Below are positions 26,301 through 38,333 of a DNA stretch of 64,000 nt, in pieces (position 1 is the first letter of the stretch; each line of letters begins with the position of its first letter). The translations under genes were made by a program, and so were the position numbers. Under the pieces are notes generated by a model. It saw only the letters and a list, made by a program, of their open reading frames with translations, was not told the DNA's origin and did not search any database. This DNA comes from Siderastrea radians (taxonomy: Eukaryota; Cnidaria; Anthozoa; Scleractinia; Rhizangiidae), in the NCBI GenBank assembly GCA_964017195.1, contig CAXHKT010000102.1, forward strand, positions 361,001-425,000, read 5' to 3'.

Positions 26301-29300
26301 AGGGATTGAATGCATTTGGGAGCTTTGTGCATGCAGCCGAGAGCGCCAGTTAGCTTTTTGAGCTTTTTGGGGCCTGAGGGAAGGCCCCAAAATGAGGGTT
26401 TTTTCCACCTTATCGACAAAATCGCAGACTTTCTACACAATAAACTGTTTTTTCTGATAGCCCCGAGGGATTTGCATTATTATTGGGCCAGTGCGCAGCC
26501 TTGCGCAAACAGATTGCGCAGATAAGAACACCTTTTTGAGCCTCTGGGAATGCCCCAAAATGGGGTTTTTTCCCTAAGGATCGCACATATCGCGCTTTCT
26601 TTGTACTTTTGCACAAAAGGAATTTTTTTCGGATGGTCCCAAAGGGATTGAATGCATTTGGGAGCTTTGTGCATGCACCGAGAGCGCCGGTTAGCTTTTT
26701 GAGCTTTTTGGGGCCTGAGGGAAGGCCCCAAAATGAGGGTTTTTTCCACCTTATCGACAAAATCGCAGACTTTCTACACAATAAACTGTTTTTTCTGATA
26801 GTCCCCAGGGATTTGCATTATTATTGGGCCAGTCCACAGCCCTGCGCAGACAGATTGCGCAGATAAGAACACCTTTTTGAGCCTCTGGGAATGCCATAAA
26901 ATGGGGTTTTTCCCTAGGGATCGCACATATCGCGCTTTGTTTGTACTTTTGCACAAAAGGAATTTTTTTCGGATGGTCCCAAAGGGACTGAATGCATTTG
27001 GGAGCTTTGTGCATGCAGCCGAGAGCGCAAGTTAGCTTTTTGAGCTTTTTGGGGCCTGAGGGAAGGCCCCAAAATGGGGGTTTTTTCCACCTTATCGACA
27101 AAATCGCAGACTTTCTACACAATAAACTTTTTTTTCTGATAGCCCCGAGGGATTTGCATTATTATTGGGCCAGTGCGCAGCCTTGCGCAGACAGATTGCG
27201 CAGATAAGAACACCTTTTTGAGCCTCTGGGAATGCCCCAAAATGGGGTTTTTTCCCTAAGGATCGCACATATCGCGCTTTCTTTGTACTTTTGCACAAAA
27301 GGAATTTTTTTCGGATGGTCCCAAAGGGATTGAATGCATTTGGGAGCTTTGTGCATGCAGCGGAGAGCGCCAGTTAGCTTTTTGAGCTTTTTGGGGCCTG
27401 AGGGAAGGCCCCAAAATGGGGGTTTTTTCCACCTTATCGACAAAATCGCAGACTTTCTACACAATAAACTGTTCTTTCTGATAGCCCCGAGGGATTTGCA
27501 TTATTATTGGGCCAGTGCAATGCCTTGCGCAGACAGATTGCGCAGATAAGAACACCTTTTTGAGCCTCTGGGAATGCCCCAAAATGGGTTTTTTTCCCTA
27601 AGGATCGCACATATCGCGCTTTTTTGGTACTTTTGGACAAAAGGAATTTTTTTCGGATGGTCCCAAAGGGATTGAATGCATTTGGGAGCTTTGTGCATGC
27701 AGCCGAGAGCGCCAGTTAGCTTTTTGAGCTTTTTGGGGCCTGAGGGAAGGCCCCAAAATGGGGGTTTTTTCCACCTTATCGACTAATTCGCAGACTTTCT
27801 ACACAATAAACTGTTTTTTCTGATAGTCCCCAGGGAGTTGCATTATTATTGGGCCAGTGCACAGCCCTACGCAGACAGATTGCACAGATAAGAACACCTT
27901 TTTGAGCCTCTGGGAATGCCCCAAAATGGGGTTTTTTCCCTAAGGATCGCACATATCGCGCTTTCTTTGTACTTTTGCACAAAAGGAATTTTTTTCGGAT
28001 GGTCCCAAAGGGATTGAATGCATTTGGGAGCTTTGTGCATGCAGCCGAGAGCGCCAGTTAGCTTTTTGAGCTTTTTGGGGCCTGAGGGAAGGCCCCAAAA
28101 TGGGGGTTTTTTCCACCTTATCGACAAAATCGCAGACTTTCTACACAATAAACTGTTTTTTCTGATAGCCCCGAGGGATTTGCATTATTATTGGGCCAGT
28201 GCACAGCCCTACGCAGACAGATTGCACAGATAAGAACACCTTTTTGAGCCTCTGGGAATGCCCCAAAATGGGGTTTTTTCCCTAAGGATCGCACATATCG
28301 CGCTTTCTTTGTACTTTTGCACAAAAGGAATTTTTTTCGGATGGTCCCAAAGGGATTGAATGCATTTGGGAGCTTTGTGCATGCAGCCGAGAGCGCCAGT
28401 TAGCTTTTTGAGCTTTTTGGGGCCTGAGGGAAGGCCCCAAAATGGGGGTTTTTTCCACCTTATCGACAAAATCGCAGACTTTCTACACAATAAACTGTTT
28501 TTTCTGATAGCCCCGAGGGATTTGCATTATTATTGGGCCAGTGCGCAGCCTTGCGCAAACAGATTGCGCAGATAAGAACACCTTTTTGAGCCTCTGGGAA
28601 TGCCCCAAAATGAGGTTTTTTCCCTAAGGATCGCACATATCGCGCTTTCTTTGTACTTTTGCACAAAAGGAATTTTTTTCGGATGGTCCCAAAGGGATTG
28701 AATGCATTTGGGAGCTTTGTGCATGCACCGAGAGCGCAAGTTAGCTTTTTGAGCTTTTTTTGCCTTAGGGAAGGCCCCAAAATGGGGGTTTTTTCCACCT
28801 TATCGACAAAATCGCAGACTTTCTACACAATAAACTGTTTTTTCTGATAGCCCCGAGGGATTTGCATTATTATTGGGCCAGTGCGCAGCCCTGCGCAGAC
28901 AGATTGCTCAGATAAGAACACCTTTTTGAGCCTCTGGGAATGCCCCAAAATGGGGTTTTTTCCCTAAGGATGGCACATATCGCGCTTTCTTTGTACTTTT
29001 GCACAAAAGGAATTTTTTTCGGATGGTCCCAAAGGGATTGAATGCATTTGGGAGCTTTGTGCATGCAGCCGAGAGCGCCAGTTAGCTTTTTGAGCTTTTT
29101 GGGGCCTGAGGGAAGGCCCCAAAATGGGGTTTTTTCCCACCTTATCGACAAAATCGCAGACTTTCTACACAATAAACTGTTTTTTCTGATAGTCCCCAGG
29201 GATTTGCATTATTATTGGGCCAGTGCGCAGCCCTGCGCAGACAGATTGCGCAGATAAGAACACCTTTTTGAGCCTCTGGGAATGCCCCAAAATGGGGTTT

Positions 29301-30190
29301 TTTCCCTAAGGATGGCACATATCGCGCTTTGTTTGTACTTTTGCACAAAAGGAATTTTTTTCGGATGGTCCCAAAGGGATTGAATGCATTTGGGAGCTTT
29401 GTGCATGCAGCCGAGAGCGCCAGTTAGCTTTTTGAGGTTTTTGGGGCCTGAGGGAAGGCCCCAAAATGGGGTTTTTTTCCACCTTATCGACAAAATCGCA
29501 GACTTTCTACACAATAAACTGTTTTTTCTGATAGCCCCGAGGGATTTGCATTATTATTGGGCCAGTGCGCAGCCTTGCGCAGACAGATTGCGCAGATAAG
29601 AACACCTTTTTGAGTCTCAGGGAATGCCCCAAAATGGGGTTTTTCCCTAAGGATCGCACATATCGCGCTTTCTTTGTACTTTTGCACAAAAGGAATTTTT
29701 TTCGGATAGTCCCAAAGTGATTGAATGCATTTGGGAGCTTCGTGCATGCAGCCGAGAGCGCCAGTTAGCTTTTTGAGCTTTTTGGGGCCTGAGGGAAGGC
29801 CCAAAATGGGGTTTTTTTCCACCTTATCGACAAAATCGCAGACTTTCTACACAATAAATTGTTTTTTCTGATAGCCCCGAGGGATTTGCATTATTATTGG
29901 GCCAGTGCCCAGCCTTGCGCAGACAGATTGCGCAGATAAGAACAACTTTTTGAGCCTCTGGGAATGCCCCAAAATGGGGTTTTTTCCCTAAGGATCGCAC
30001 ATATCGCGCTTTCTTTGTACTTTTGCACAAAAGGAATTTTTTTCGGATTGTCCCAAAGGGATTGAATGCATTTGGGAGCTTTGTGAAGGCAGCCGAGAGC
30101 GCCAGTTAGCTTTTTGAGCTTTTTGGGGCCTGAGGGAAGGCCCCAAAATGGGGTTTTTTTCCACCTTATCGACAAAATCGCAGACTTTCT
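17391..30190. repeat. satellite subfamily B
   Basis: Units here typically read AAAAGGAATTTTTTTCGG and GCATGCAGCCGAGAGCGCC. Some units carry a further set of changes, such as GAGCGCGCCAGGTAGC. A few units, near 20180 and 27360, keep the A-type GCAGCGGAG and belong to a block that is itself duplicated. Divergence between units is visibly higher than in subfamily A, which suggests older or less recently homogenised sequence. Confidence 0.85.
20153..20836. repeat. satellite block duplicated at 27334-28017
   Basis: Rare variants GCCAGTGCAATGCC, ACTTTTGGACAAAAGG with CTTGGTAC, TCGACTAATTCGC and ATAGTCCCCAGGGAGTTGC occur in order in both places. The offset is 7181 bp (21 units). Confidence 0.75.
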
Positions 30191-33100
30191 CGCAACGGGA
30201 TCTGAAGTGCTTTTGTGCTGGGGCCGTTGCACCAAAACCAGCACTTTTTTGAGGGACCCACCCCACTCCTATCAAAACAGTTTTTTCCACATTAACGACA
30301 AAATTGCAGACTTTCTACACAATAAACCTTTTTTTCTGATAGCCCCGAGGGATTTGCATTATTATTGGGCCAGTGCGCAGCCTTGCGCAGCCTTGCGTAG
30401 TTAACAACACCTTTTTTAGCCTCTAGGAAGGCCAAAAATGGGTTTTTTCCCTAAGGATCGCACATATCGCGCCTTTCTACACAATAAACTTTTTTTTCTG
30501 ATAGCCCCGAGGGATTTGCATAATTATTGGGCCAGTGCGCAGCCTTGCGCAGCATTGCGCAGTTAACAACACCTTTTTCAGCCTCTGGGAAGGCCAAAAA
30601 TGGGTTTTTTCCCGAAGGATCGCACATATCGCGCCTTTCTACACAATAAACTTTTTTTTCTGATAGCCCCGAGGGATTTGCATTCTTATTGGGCCAGTGC
30701 GCAGCCTTGCGCAGCATTGCGCAGTTAACAACACCTTTTTCAGCCTCTGGGACGGCCAAAAATAAGGTTTTTTCCCTAAGGTTCGCACATATCGCTCCTT
30801 TCTACACAATAAACTTTTTTTTCTGATAACCCCGAGGGATTTGCATTATTATTGGGCCAGTGCGCAGCCTTGCGCAGCATTGCGCAGTTAACAACACCTT
30901 TTTCAGCCTCTGGGAAGGCCAAAAATGGGGTTTTTCCCTAACGATTGCACATATCGCGCCTTCTTTGTTCTTTTGCACAAAAGGAATTTTTTTCGGATGG
31001 TCCCAAAGGGATTGAATGCATTTGGGACCTTTGTGCATGCAGCTGAGAGCGCCAATTGGCTTTTTTCTGCTTTTTGGGGCTAATTCAAGGCCTGAAAAAG
31101 TGCAGCACTTTTTAGTATCGCCAAATTCGATAAAAATAGTGGCAAATGGAATGTTTTTTGGTGCCGCAACGGGATCTGGGGTGCTTTTGTGCTGGGTCCG
31201 TAGCACCAACACCAGCACTTTTTTGAGGGACCCACCCCACCCCTCTCAAAACGGTTTTTTCCACCTTATCAACAAAATTGCAGACTTTCTACACAATAAA
31301 CCTTTTTTCTGATAGCCCCGAGGGATTTGCATTATTATTGGGCCTGTGCGCAGCCTTGCGTAGTTAACAACACCTTTTTTAGCCTCTTGGAAGGCCATAA
31401 ATGGGGTTTTTTCCCTAAGGATCTCACATATCGCGCCTTTCTACACAATAAACTTTTTTTTTGATAGCCCCGAGGGATTTGCATTAGTATTGGGCCAGTG
31501 CGCAGCCTTGCGCAGCATTGTGCAGTTAACAACACCTTTTTCAGCCTCTGGGAAGGCCAAAAATGCGGTTTTTTCCCTAAGGATCGCACATATCGCGCCT
31601 TCTTTGTTCTTTTGCACAAAAGCAATTTTTTCAGATGGTCCCAAAGGGATTGAATGCATTTGGGACCTTTGTGTATGCAGCTGAGAGCGCCAATTGGCTT
31701 TTTTCTGCTTTTTGGGGCTAATTCAAGCCGTGAAAAAGTGCGGCACTTTTTAGTATTGCCAAATTCGATAAAAATAGTGCCAAATGGAATGTTTTTTGGT
31801 GCCGCAACGGGATCTGGGGTGCTTTTGTGCTGGGGCCGTTGCACCAAAACCAGCACTTTTTTGAGGGACCCACCCCACCCCTCTCAAAACGGTTTTTTCC
31901 ACCTTATCGACAAAATTGCAGACTTTCTACACAATAAACCTTTTTTTCTGATAGCCCCGAGGGATTTGCATTATTATTGGGCCAGTGCGCAGCCTTGCCC
32001 AGCCTTGCGTAGTTAACAACACCTTTTTTAGCCTCTGGGAAGGCCAAAAATGGGGTTTTCTCCCTAAGGATCGCACATATCGCGCCTTTCTACACAATAA
32101 ACTTTTTTTTCTGATAGCCCCGAGGGATTTGCATTATTATTGGGCCAGTGCGCAGCGTTGCGCAGCCTTGCGTAGTTAACAACACGTTTTTTAGCCTCTG
32201 GGAAGGCCAAAAATCGGGTTTTTTCCCTAAGGATCGCACATATCGCGCCTTTCTACACAATAAACTTTTTTTTCTGATAGCCCCGAGGGATTTGCATGAT
32301 TATTGGGCCAGTGCGCAGCCTTGCGCAGCATTGCGCAGTTAACAAGACCTTTTTCAGCCTCTGGGAAGGCCAAAAATTTGGTTTTTGCCCTAAGGATCGC
32401 ACATATCGCGCCTTTCTACACAATAAAATTTTTTTTTCTGATAGCCCCGAGGGATTTGCATTATTATTGGGCCATTGCGCAGCCTTGCGCAGCATTGCGC
32501 AGTTAACAACACCTTTTTAAGCCTCTGGGAAGGCCAAAAATGGGGTTTTTTCCCTAAGGATCTCACATATCGCGCCTTTCTACACAATAAACTTTTTTTT
32601 CTGATAGCCCCAAGGGATTTGCATTAGTATTGGGCCAGGTCGCAGCCTTGCGCAGCATTGCGCAGTTAACAACACCTTTTTCAGCCTCTGGGAAGGCCAA
32701 AAATGGGGTTTTTTCCCTAAGGATCGCACATATCGCGCCTTCTTTGTTCTTTTGCACAAAAGGAATTTTTTTCAGATGGTCCCAAAGGGATTGAATGCAT
32801 TTGGGACCTTTGTGCATGCAGCTGAGAGCGCCAATTGGCTTTTTTCTGCTTTTTGGGGCTAATTCAAGGCCTGAAAAAGTGCAGCACTTTTTAGTATCGC
32901 CAAATTCGATAAAAATAGTGCCAAATGGAATGTTTTTGGTGACCGCAACGGGATGTGGGGTGCTTTTGTGCTGGGGCCGTTGCACCAAAACCAGCACTTT
33001 TTTGAGGGACCCACCCCACCCCTCTCAAAACGGTTTTTTCCACCTTATCGACAAAATTGCAGACTTTCTACACAATAAACCTTTTTTTCTGATAGCCCCG

Positions 33101-36100
33101 AGGGATTTGCATTATTATTGGGCCAGTGCGCAGCCTTGTGCAGCCTTGCGTAGTTAACAACACCTTTTTTAGCCTCTGGGAAGGCCAAAAATGGGTTTTT
33201 TTTCCCTAAGGATCGCACATATCGCGCCTTTCTACACAATAAACTTTTTGTTCTGATAGCCACGAGGGATTTGCATTATTATTGGGCCAGTGCGCAGCCT
33301 TGCGCAGCATTGCGCAGTTAACAACACCTTTTTCAGCCTCTGGGAAGGCCAAAAATGGGGTTTTTTCCCTAAGGATCGCACATATCGCGCCTTTCTACAC
33401 AATAAACTTTTTTCTGATAGCCCCGAGGGATTTGCATTATTATTGGGCCAGTGCGCAGCCTTGCGCGGCATTGCGCAGTTAACAAGACCTTTTTCAGCCT
33501 CTGGGAAGGCCAAAAATGGGCTTTTTTCCCTAAGGATCGCACATATCGTGCCTTTCTACACAAGAAACTTTTTTTTCTGATAGCCCCGAGGGATTTGCAT
33601 TATTATTGGGGCAGTGTGCAGCCTTGCGCAGCATTGCGCAGTTAACAACACCTTTTTCAGCCTCTGGGAAGGCCAAAAATGTGGTTTTTTCCCTAAGGAT
33701 CGCACATATCGCGCCTTCTTTGTTCTTTTGCACAAAAGGAATTTTTTTCGGATGGTCCCAAAGGGATTGAATGCATTTGGGACCTTTGTGCATGCAGCTG
33801 AGAGCGCCAATTGGCTTTTTTCTGCTTTTTGGGCTAATTCAAGCCCTGAAAAAGTGCAGCACTTTTTAGTATCGCGAAATTCGATAAAAATAGTGCCAAA
33901 TGGAATGTTTTTTGGTGCCGCAACGGGATGTGGGGTGCTTTTGTGCTGGGGCCGTTGCACCAAAACCAGCACTTTTTTGAGGGACCCACCCCACCCCTCT
34001 CAAAACGGTTTTTTTCACCTTATCGACAAAATTGCAGACTTTCTACACAATAAACCTTTTTTTCTGATAGCCCCGAGGGATTTGCATTATTATTGGGCCA
34101 GTGCGCAGCCTTGCGCAGCCTTGCGTAGTTAACAACACCTTTCTTAGCCTCTGGGAAGCCCAAAAATCGGGTTTTTTCCCTAAGGATCGCACATATCGCG
34201 CCTTTCTACACAATAAACTTTTTTTTCTGATAGCCCCGAGGGATTTGCATGATTATTGGGCCAGTGCGCAGCCTTGCGCAGCATTGCGCAGTTAACAAGA
34301 CCTTTTTCAGCCTCTGGGAAGGCCAAAAATTTGGTATTTGCCCTAAGGATCGCACATATCGCGCCTTTCTACGCAATAAACTTTTTTTTTCTGATAGCCC
34401 CGAGGGATTTGCATTATTATTGGGCCTGTGCGCAGCCTTGCGCAGCATTCGCAGTTAACAACACCTTTTTAAGCCTCTGGGAAGGCCAAAAATGGGGTTT
34501 TTTCCCTAAGGATCGCACATATCGCGCCTTCTTTGTTCTTTTGCACAAAAGGAATTTTTATCGGATGGTCCCAAAGGGATTGAATGCATTTGGGACCTTT
34601 GCGCATGCAGCTGAGAGCGCCAATTAACTTTTTTCTGCTTTTTGGGGCTAATTCAAGCCCTGAAAAAGTGCAGCACTTTTTAGTATCGCCAAATTCGATA
34701 AAAATAGTGCCAAATGGAATGTTTTTTGGTGCCGCAACGGGATCTGGGGTGCTTTTGTGCTGGGGCCGTTGCACCAAAACCAGCACTTTTTTGAGGGACC
34801 CACCCGACCCCTCTCAAAACGGTTTTTTCCACCTTATCGACAAAATTGCAGACTTTCTACACAATAAACCTTTTTTTCTGATAGCCCCGAGGGATTTGCA
34901 TTATTATTGGGCCAGTGCGCAGCCTTGCGCAGCATTGCGCAGTTAACAACACCTTTTTCAGCCTCTGGGAAGGCCAAAAATGGGGTTTTTTCCCTAAGGA
35001 TCGCACATATCGCGCCTTTCTACACAATAAACTTTTTTTCTGATAGCCCCGAGGGATTTGCATTATTATTGGGCCAGTGCGCAGCCTTGCGCGGCATTGC
35101 GCAGTTAACAAGACCTTTTTAAGCCTCTGGGAAGGCCAAAAATCGGGTTTTTTCCCTAAGGATCGCACATATCGTGCCTTTCTACACAAGAAACTTTTTT
35201 TTCTGATAGCCCCGAGGGATTTGCATTATTATTGGGCCAGTGCGCAGCCTTGCGCAGCATTGCGCAGTTAACAACACCTTTTTCAGCCTCTGGGAAGGCC
35301 AAAAATGTGGTTTTTTCCCTAAGGATCGCACATATCGCGCCTTCTTTGTTCTTTTGCACAAAAGGAATTTTTTTCGGATGGTCCCAAAGGGATTGAATGC
35401 ATTTGGGACCTTTGTGCATGCAGCTGAGAGCGCCAATTGGCTTTTTTCTGCTTTTTGGGCTAATTCAAGCCCTGAAAAAGTGCAGCACTTTTTAGTATCG
35501 CCAAATTCGATAAAAATAGTGCCAAATGGAATGTTTTTTGGTGCCGCAACGGGATGTGGGGTGCTTTTGTGCTGGGGCCGTTGCACCAAAACCAGTACTT
35601 TTTTGAGGGACCCACCCCACCCCTCTCAAAACGGTTTTTTTCACCTTATCGACAAAATTGCAGACTTTCTACACAATAAACCTTTTTTTCTGATAGCCCC
35701 GAGGGATTTGCATTATTATTGGGCCAGTGCGCAGCCTTGCGCAGCCTTGCGTAGTTAACAACACCTTTTTTAGCCTCTGGGAAGGCCAAAAATCGGGTTT
35801 TTTCCTTAAGGATCGCACATATCGCGCCTTTCTACACAATAAACTTTTTTTTCTGATAGCCCCGAGGGATTTGCATGATTATTGGGCCAGTGCGCAGCCT
35901 TGCGCAGCATTGCGCAGTTAACAAGACCTTTTTCAGCCTCTGGGAAGGCCAAAAATTTGGTTTTTGCCCTAAGGATCGCACATATCGCGCCTTTCTACAC
36001 AATAAACTTTTTTTTTCTGATAGTCCCGAGGGATTTGCATTATTATTGGGCCAGTGCGCAGCCTTGCGCAGCATTGCGCAGTTAACAACACCTTTTTAAG

Positions 36101-36654
36101 CCTCTGGGAAGGCCAAAAATGGGGTTTTTTCCCTAAGGATCTCACATATCGCGCCTTTCTACACAATAAACTTTTTTTTCTGATAGCCCCAAGGGATTTG
36201 CATTAGTATTGGGCCAGGTCGCAGCCTTGCGCAGCATTGCGCAGTTAACAACACCTTTTTCAGCCTCTGGGAAGGCCAAAAATGGGGTTTTTTCCCTAAG
36301 GATCGCACATATCGCGCCTTCTTTGTTCTTTTGCACAAAAGGAATTTTTTTTCAGATGGTCCCAAAGGGATTGAATGCATTTGGGACCTTTGTGCATGCA
36401 GCTGAGAGCGCCAATTGGCTTTTTTCTGCTTTTTGGGGCTAATTCAAGGCCTGAAAAAGTGCAGCACTTTTTAGTATCGCCAAATTCGATAAAAATAGTG
36501 CCAAATGGAATGTTTTTTGGTGACCGCAACGGGATGTGGGGTGCTTTTGTGCTGGGGCCGTTGCACCAAAACCAGCACTTTTTTGAGGGACCCACCCCAC
36601 CCCTCTCAAAACGGTTTTTTCCACCTTATCGACAAAATTGCAGACTTTCTACAC
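30191..36654. repeat. compound satellite array of short (163-bp) and long (324-bp) modules
   Basis: The array opens with a truncated long module at 30191-30310. Complete long modules start at 30961, 31600, 32740, 33716, 34529, 35342 and 36319. Between them lie 4, 2, 5, 4, 3, 3 and 4 short modules of 152-166 bp, each beginning CTTTCTACAC. Short modules join the first-half and second-half sequence of the 342-bp unit at a shared ATCGC..CTTTCT stretch. Long modules carry the rest of the second half, then about 180 bp not present in the 342-bp array (including the hairpin AAAAAGTGCAGCACTTTTT), then the first-half head. The array stops abruptly after CTTTCTACAC at 36654. Open frames up to 173 codons across modules are repeat by-products. 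Confidence 0.93.
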
Positions 36655-36701
36655 TGAAAATCTGCCATCACAAGTGGAAGCTACTCCAGGTAACAGATAA
36701 A
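36653..36701 (+). repeat. 49-bp direct repeat at the satellite edge, copy 1
   Basis: The first 49 bp after the satellite match 37159-37207 with two mismatches (CTGAAAATCTGCC against CTGAAAGTCTACC). The spacing is 506 bp, so the single-copy flank next to the array is itself duplicated. Confidence 0.8.
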
Positions 36702-36864
36702 AAATATCTTTCAGCTAAAACACCAGCAATAACAAATATTCATGGTCGTAAGGGTCATTATCTAGAGGGGGAGGGCTGGTGCAAATGGAGGGAGGCCATG
36801 TTCAAATTCTCCTGACCCTTCCCTTTGTGAAGCACATTTTATGCTGACTCTTCTCCCCTTGACC

Positions 36865-36997
36865 AATGTTTCAATGTCACCATGACATCATTTTCAAGTG
36901 AAAAAATAAAATTCAAATGACTTAATATATACAGAGTGAGGGTCATTTGAATTTTATTTTTCACTTGAAAATGATGTTATGGCGACATCCAAATGTT
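36865..36997. mobile_element. hairpin MITE-like inverted repeat
   Basis: Two arms of about 56 bp (36865-36921 and 36942-36997) are near-perfect reverse complements around a 20-bp spacer. The arms contain AAAATGATGT and CATTTGAATTTTATTTTT. No clear target-site duplication was found. It lies between the two 49-bp repeats. The remainder of 36702-37158 shows nothing else. Confidence 0.7.
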
Positions 36998-37158
36998 GTT
37001 TTTTCTTTTGCATATTTTTTCTTAAATTAAAATAGATTTTCAAGAAAACATGTCATATGAATAAAAGAAACCAAGGCATGTATTGAATCACGTTTCTAAG
37101 AACACTGCACTGCTAATCGGAGTACACATTATTTGTTTTTATAGACGAAATACGTTCT

Positions 37159-37207
37159 ACTGAAAGTCTACCATCACAAGTGGAAGCTACTCCAGGTAAC
37201 AGATAAA
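37159..37207 (+). repeat. 49-bp direct repeat, copy 2
   Basis: Partner of 36653-36701. The sequence from here to about 37340 shows no other recognisable feature. Confidence 0.8.
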
Positions 37208-37340
37208 CTTTAATACCAGGGCAAGTATCAATGTAAAACCAAATTCTCTCAAGTAACACTAAAAGGAATACACTTTATTCACCTGGGCCTGGTTATTCAG
37301 AGTGGATTCCTACAAATACCTTGGTTAAGTTTAATCCCAG

Positions 37341-37571
37341 GTTAGCGTTAACCAACTTTTGAACAACCCTGACCTCTACCTGCAAGTAACTTTGTCAGAG
37401 TCGGAGTACGCTGCAGTGCTGAGTAAAGACACATTTGTCATGCAGACTTTCACAGAAGAAGGGTTCAAACTGGACATTTTGAACCACAAGTTGAGATTAC
37501 ACTGGGTAACTTCTGAGAATTTGATTGCAGATCAAATTATACAAACTGAATTACCTATCCTCACTAAACAA
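37341..37571 (+). CDS. candidate exon 1 of a TNase-like domain gene
   Basis: An open frame of 77 codons runs from a possible acceptor (AATCCCAG at 37333-37340) to a possible donor (CAA then GTATTT at 37572). It reads in phase 0 into the next candidate exon. The predicted peptide has normal-looking composition (for example LSESEYAAVLSKDTF and LDILNHKLRLHWV) and I do not recognise its family. The donor is followed at once by a TA microsatellite, so the intron start is repeat-rich. No start codon or promoter is evident, so upstream exons may exist or have been lost next to the satellite. Exon linkage is inferred from matching phase only. Confidence 0.4.
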
Positions 37572-37590
37572 GTATTTATTTATATATATC

Positions 37591-37598
<8 letters not shown>

Positions 37599-37637
<39 letters not shown>
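37599..37637. repeat. (TA)n microsatellite
   Basis: Uninterrupted TA repeats follow a TATTTATT-rich lead-in from 37575, inside the candidate first intron. Confidence 0.95.
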
Positions 37638-37639
<2 letters not shown>

Positions 37640-37750
37640 ATTCTTACTCCAGTCTTGGAACAAGCCAGTGCAGAACGTAATGTACATGTAACAAGGAGGA
37701 ACAGAAGAGTGACTAGGAAAACTACAGGCACTGGGGTGAAAAGGAATTAA

Positions 37751-37819
37751 AACAACAACAATAATAATAATAATAATAATAAAAAGAAGAAGAAGAAGAA
37801 GAAGAAGAAGAAGAAGAAC
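37751..37819. repeat. (AAC)(AAT)(AAG) compound microsatellite
   Basis: Three trinucleotide blocks lie in succession: AAC, then AAT, then AAG. They lie inside the candidate first intron and explain the poly-leucine/isoleucine open frame on the opposite strand, which I do not annotate. Confidence 0.95.
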
Positions 37820-38081
37820 AGACATAGCATATATATGTGCTATATATCTGCTATAATAAGAATGATAGTCAGCCCTTGCTGTGCTGTTCTGTTAGTTCCT
37901 TCAGTTGTTTCAAGTTTTGTAAGCATTCCATTTAAGGGGGCCAGGTAACCTCTGGCTGTGCTGGCCACCTGTGGAATTTTGGATGGTTTTATTTTTCACA
38001 GAGATCCTTATAGTAAAATTTAAGATATTAAAAAGGCCAAAATGATAATTTAGGGTATTTCAACTGTATTTTAATGAACAG

Positions 38082-38333
38082 GTAACCATGCAAGATTCTG
38101 CCTCTTGTGAGAGACTTCCTGAAGTGAGTTTTCATGACAACAGGGAACTGAGATATCTCAGAGAACATCTAGGGAAAGTGAAAACGCCATCCACAAAAGC
38201 AGGAGTCTACCTGAGATATTTAGCCGGATGTGATTTTAACACTAACCTAGCCCCACACTCAACCATAGAGTTTTATGAGGAAGATGTTGAAGAACTTGTG
38301 GCAGTGGAAGAAAACTCAGACAATGAAATTCAG
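38082..38333 (+). CDS. candidate exon 2 of a TNase-like domain gene
   Basis: An 84-codon open segment is bounded by an acceptor (TTAATGAACAG, ending 38081) and a strong donor (CAG then GTAAGG at 38334). It is in phase 0 at both ends, matching the exon before and the one after. The peptide includes RELRYLREHLGKVKTP and an acidic stretch near the end (FYEEDVEELVAVEENSDNE). I do not recognise the domain. An ATG lies at codon 3, so this could instead be the first coding exon. The intron to the next exon (38334-39146 or 39200) is AT-rich and shows no other feature. Confidence 0.5.

Larger units (their letters stand above)
1..30190. repeat. 342-bp tandem satellite array (about 88 units)
   Basis: Head-to-tail units recur every 342-344 bp. 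For example, the motif TTGAATGCATTTGGGAGC recurs near 295, 637 and 979 and on to about 30064. The average spacing is 342.2 bp, giving about 88 units, and the array is already running at base 1. Units are mostly 95-99 percent alike by eye; much of the variation is in T-run length and single substitutions. Each unit contains a GGGGCCT/AGGCCCC hairpin, two CCCCAAAATGGGG palindromes and three TGCGCAG boxes. Open frames of 60-159 codons occur on both strands in every unit. They overlap each other, change with T-run length and match no family, so they are not genes. The array is a candidate centromeric or heterochromatic satellite by size and homogeneity only. Confidence 0.97.

Noticed and set aside
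1..30190. CRISPR-like or CENP-B-box interpretation of the array
   Set aside because: The repeat is one continuous 342-bp unit with no spacers, and I found no match to the NTTCGNNNNANNCGGGN box.
1..36650. Hundreds of open frames of 60-173 codons on both strands in the satellite
   Set aside because: They repeat with the satellite period, overlap in all frames, fuse or split with T-run length and match no protein family.
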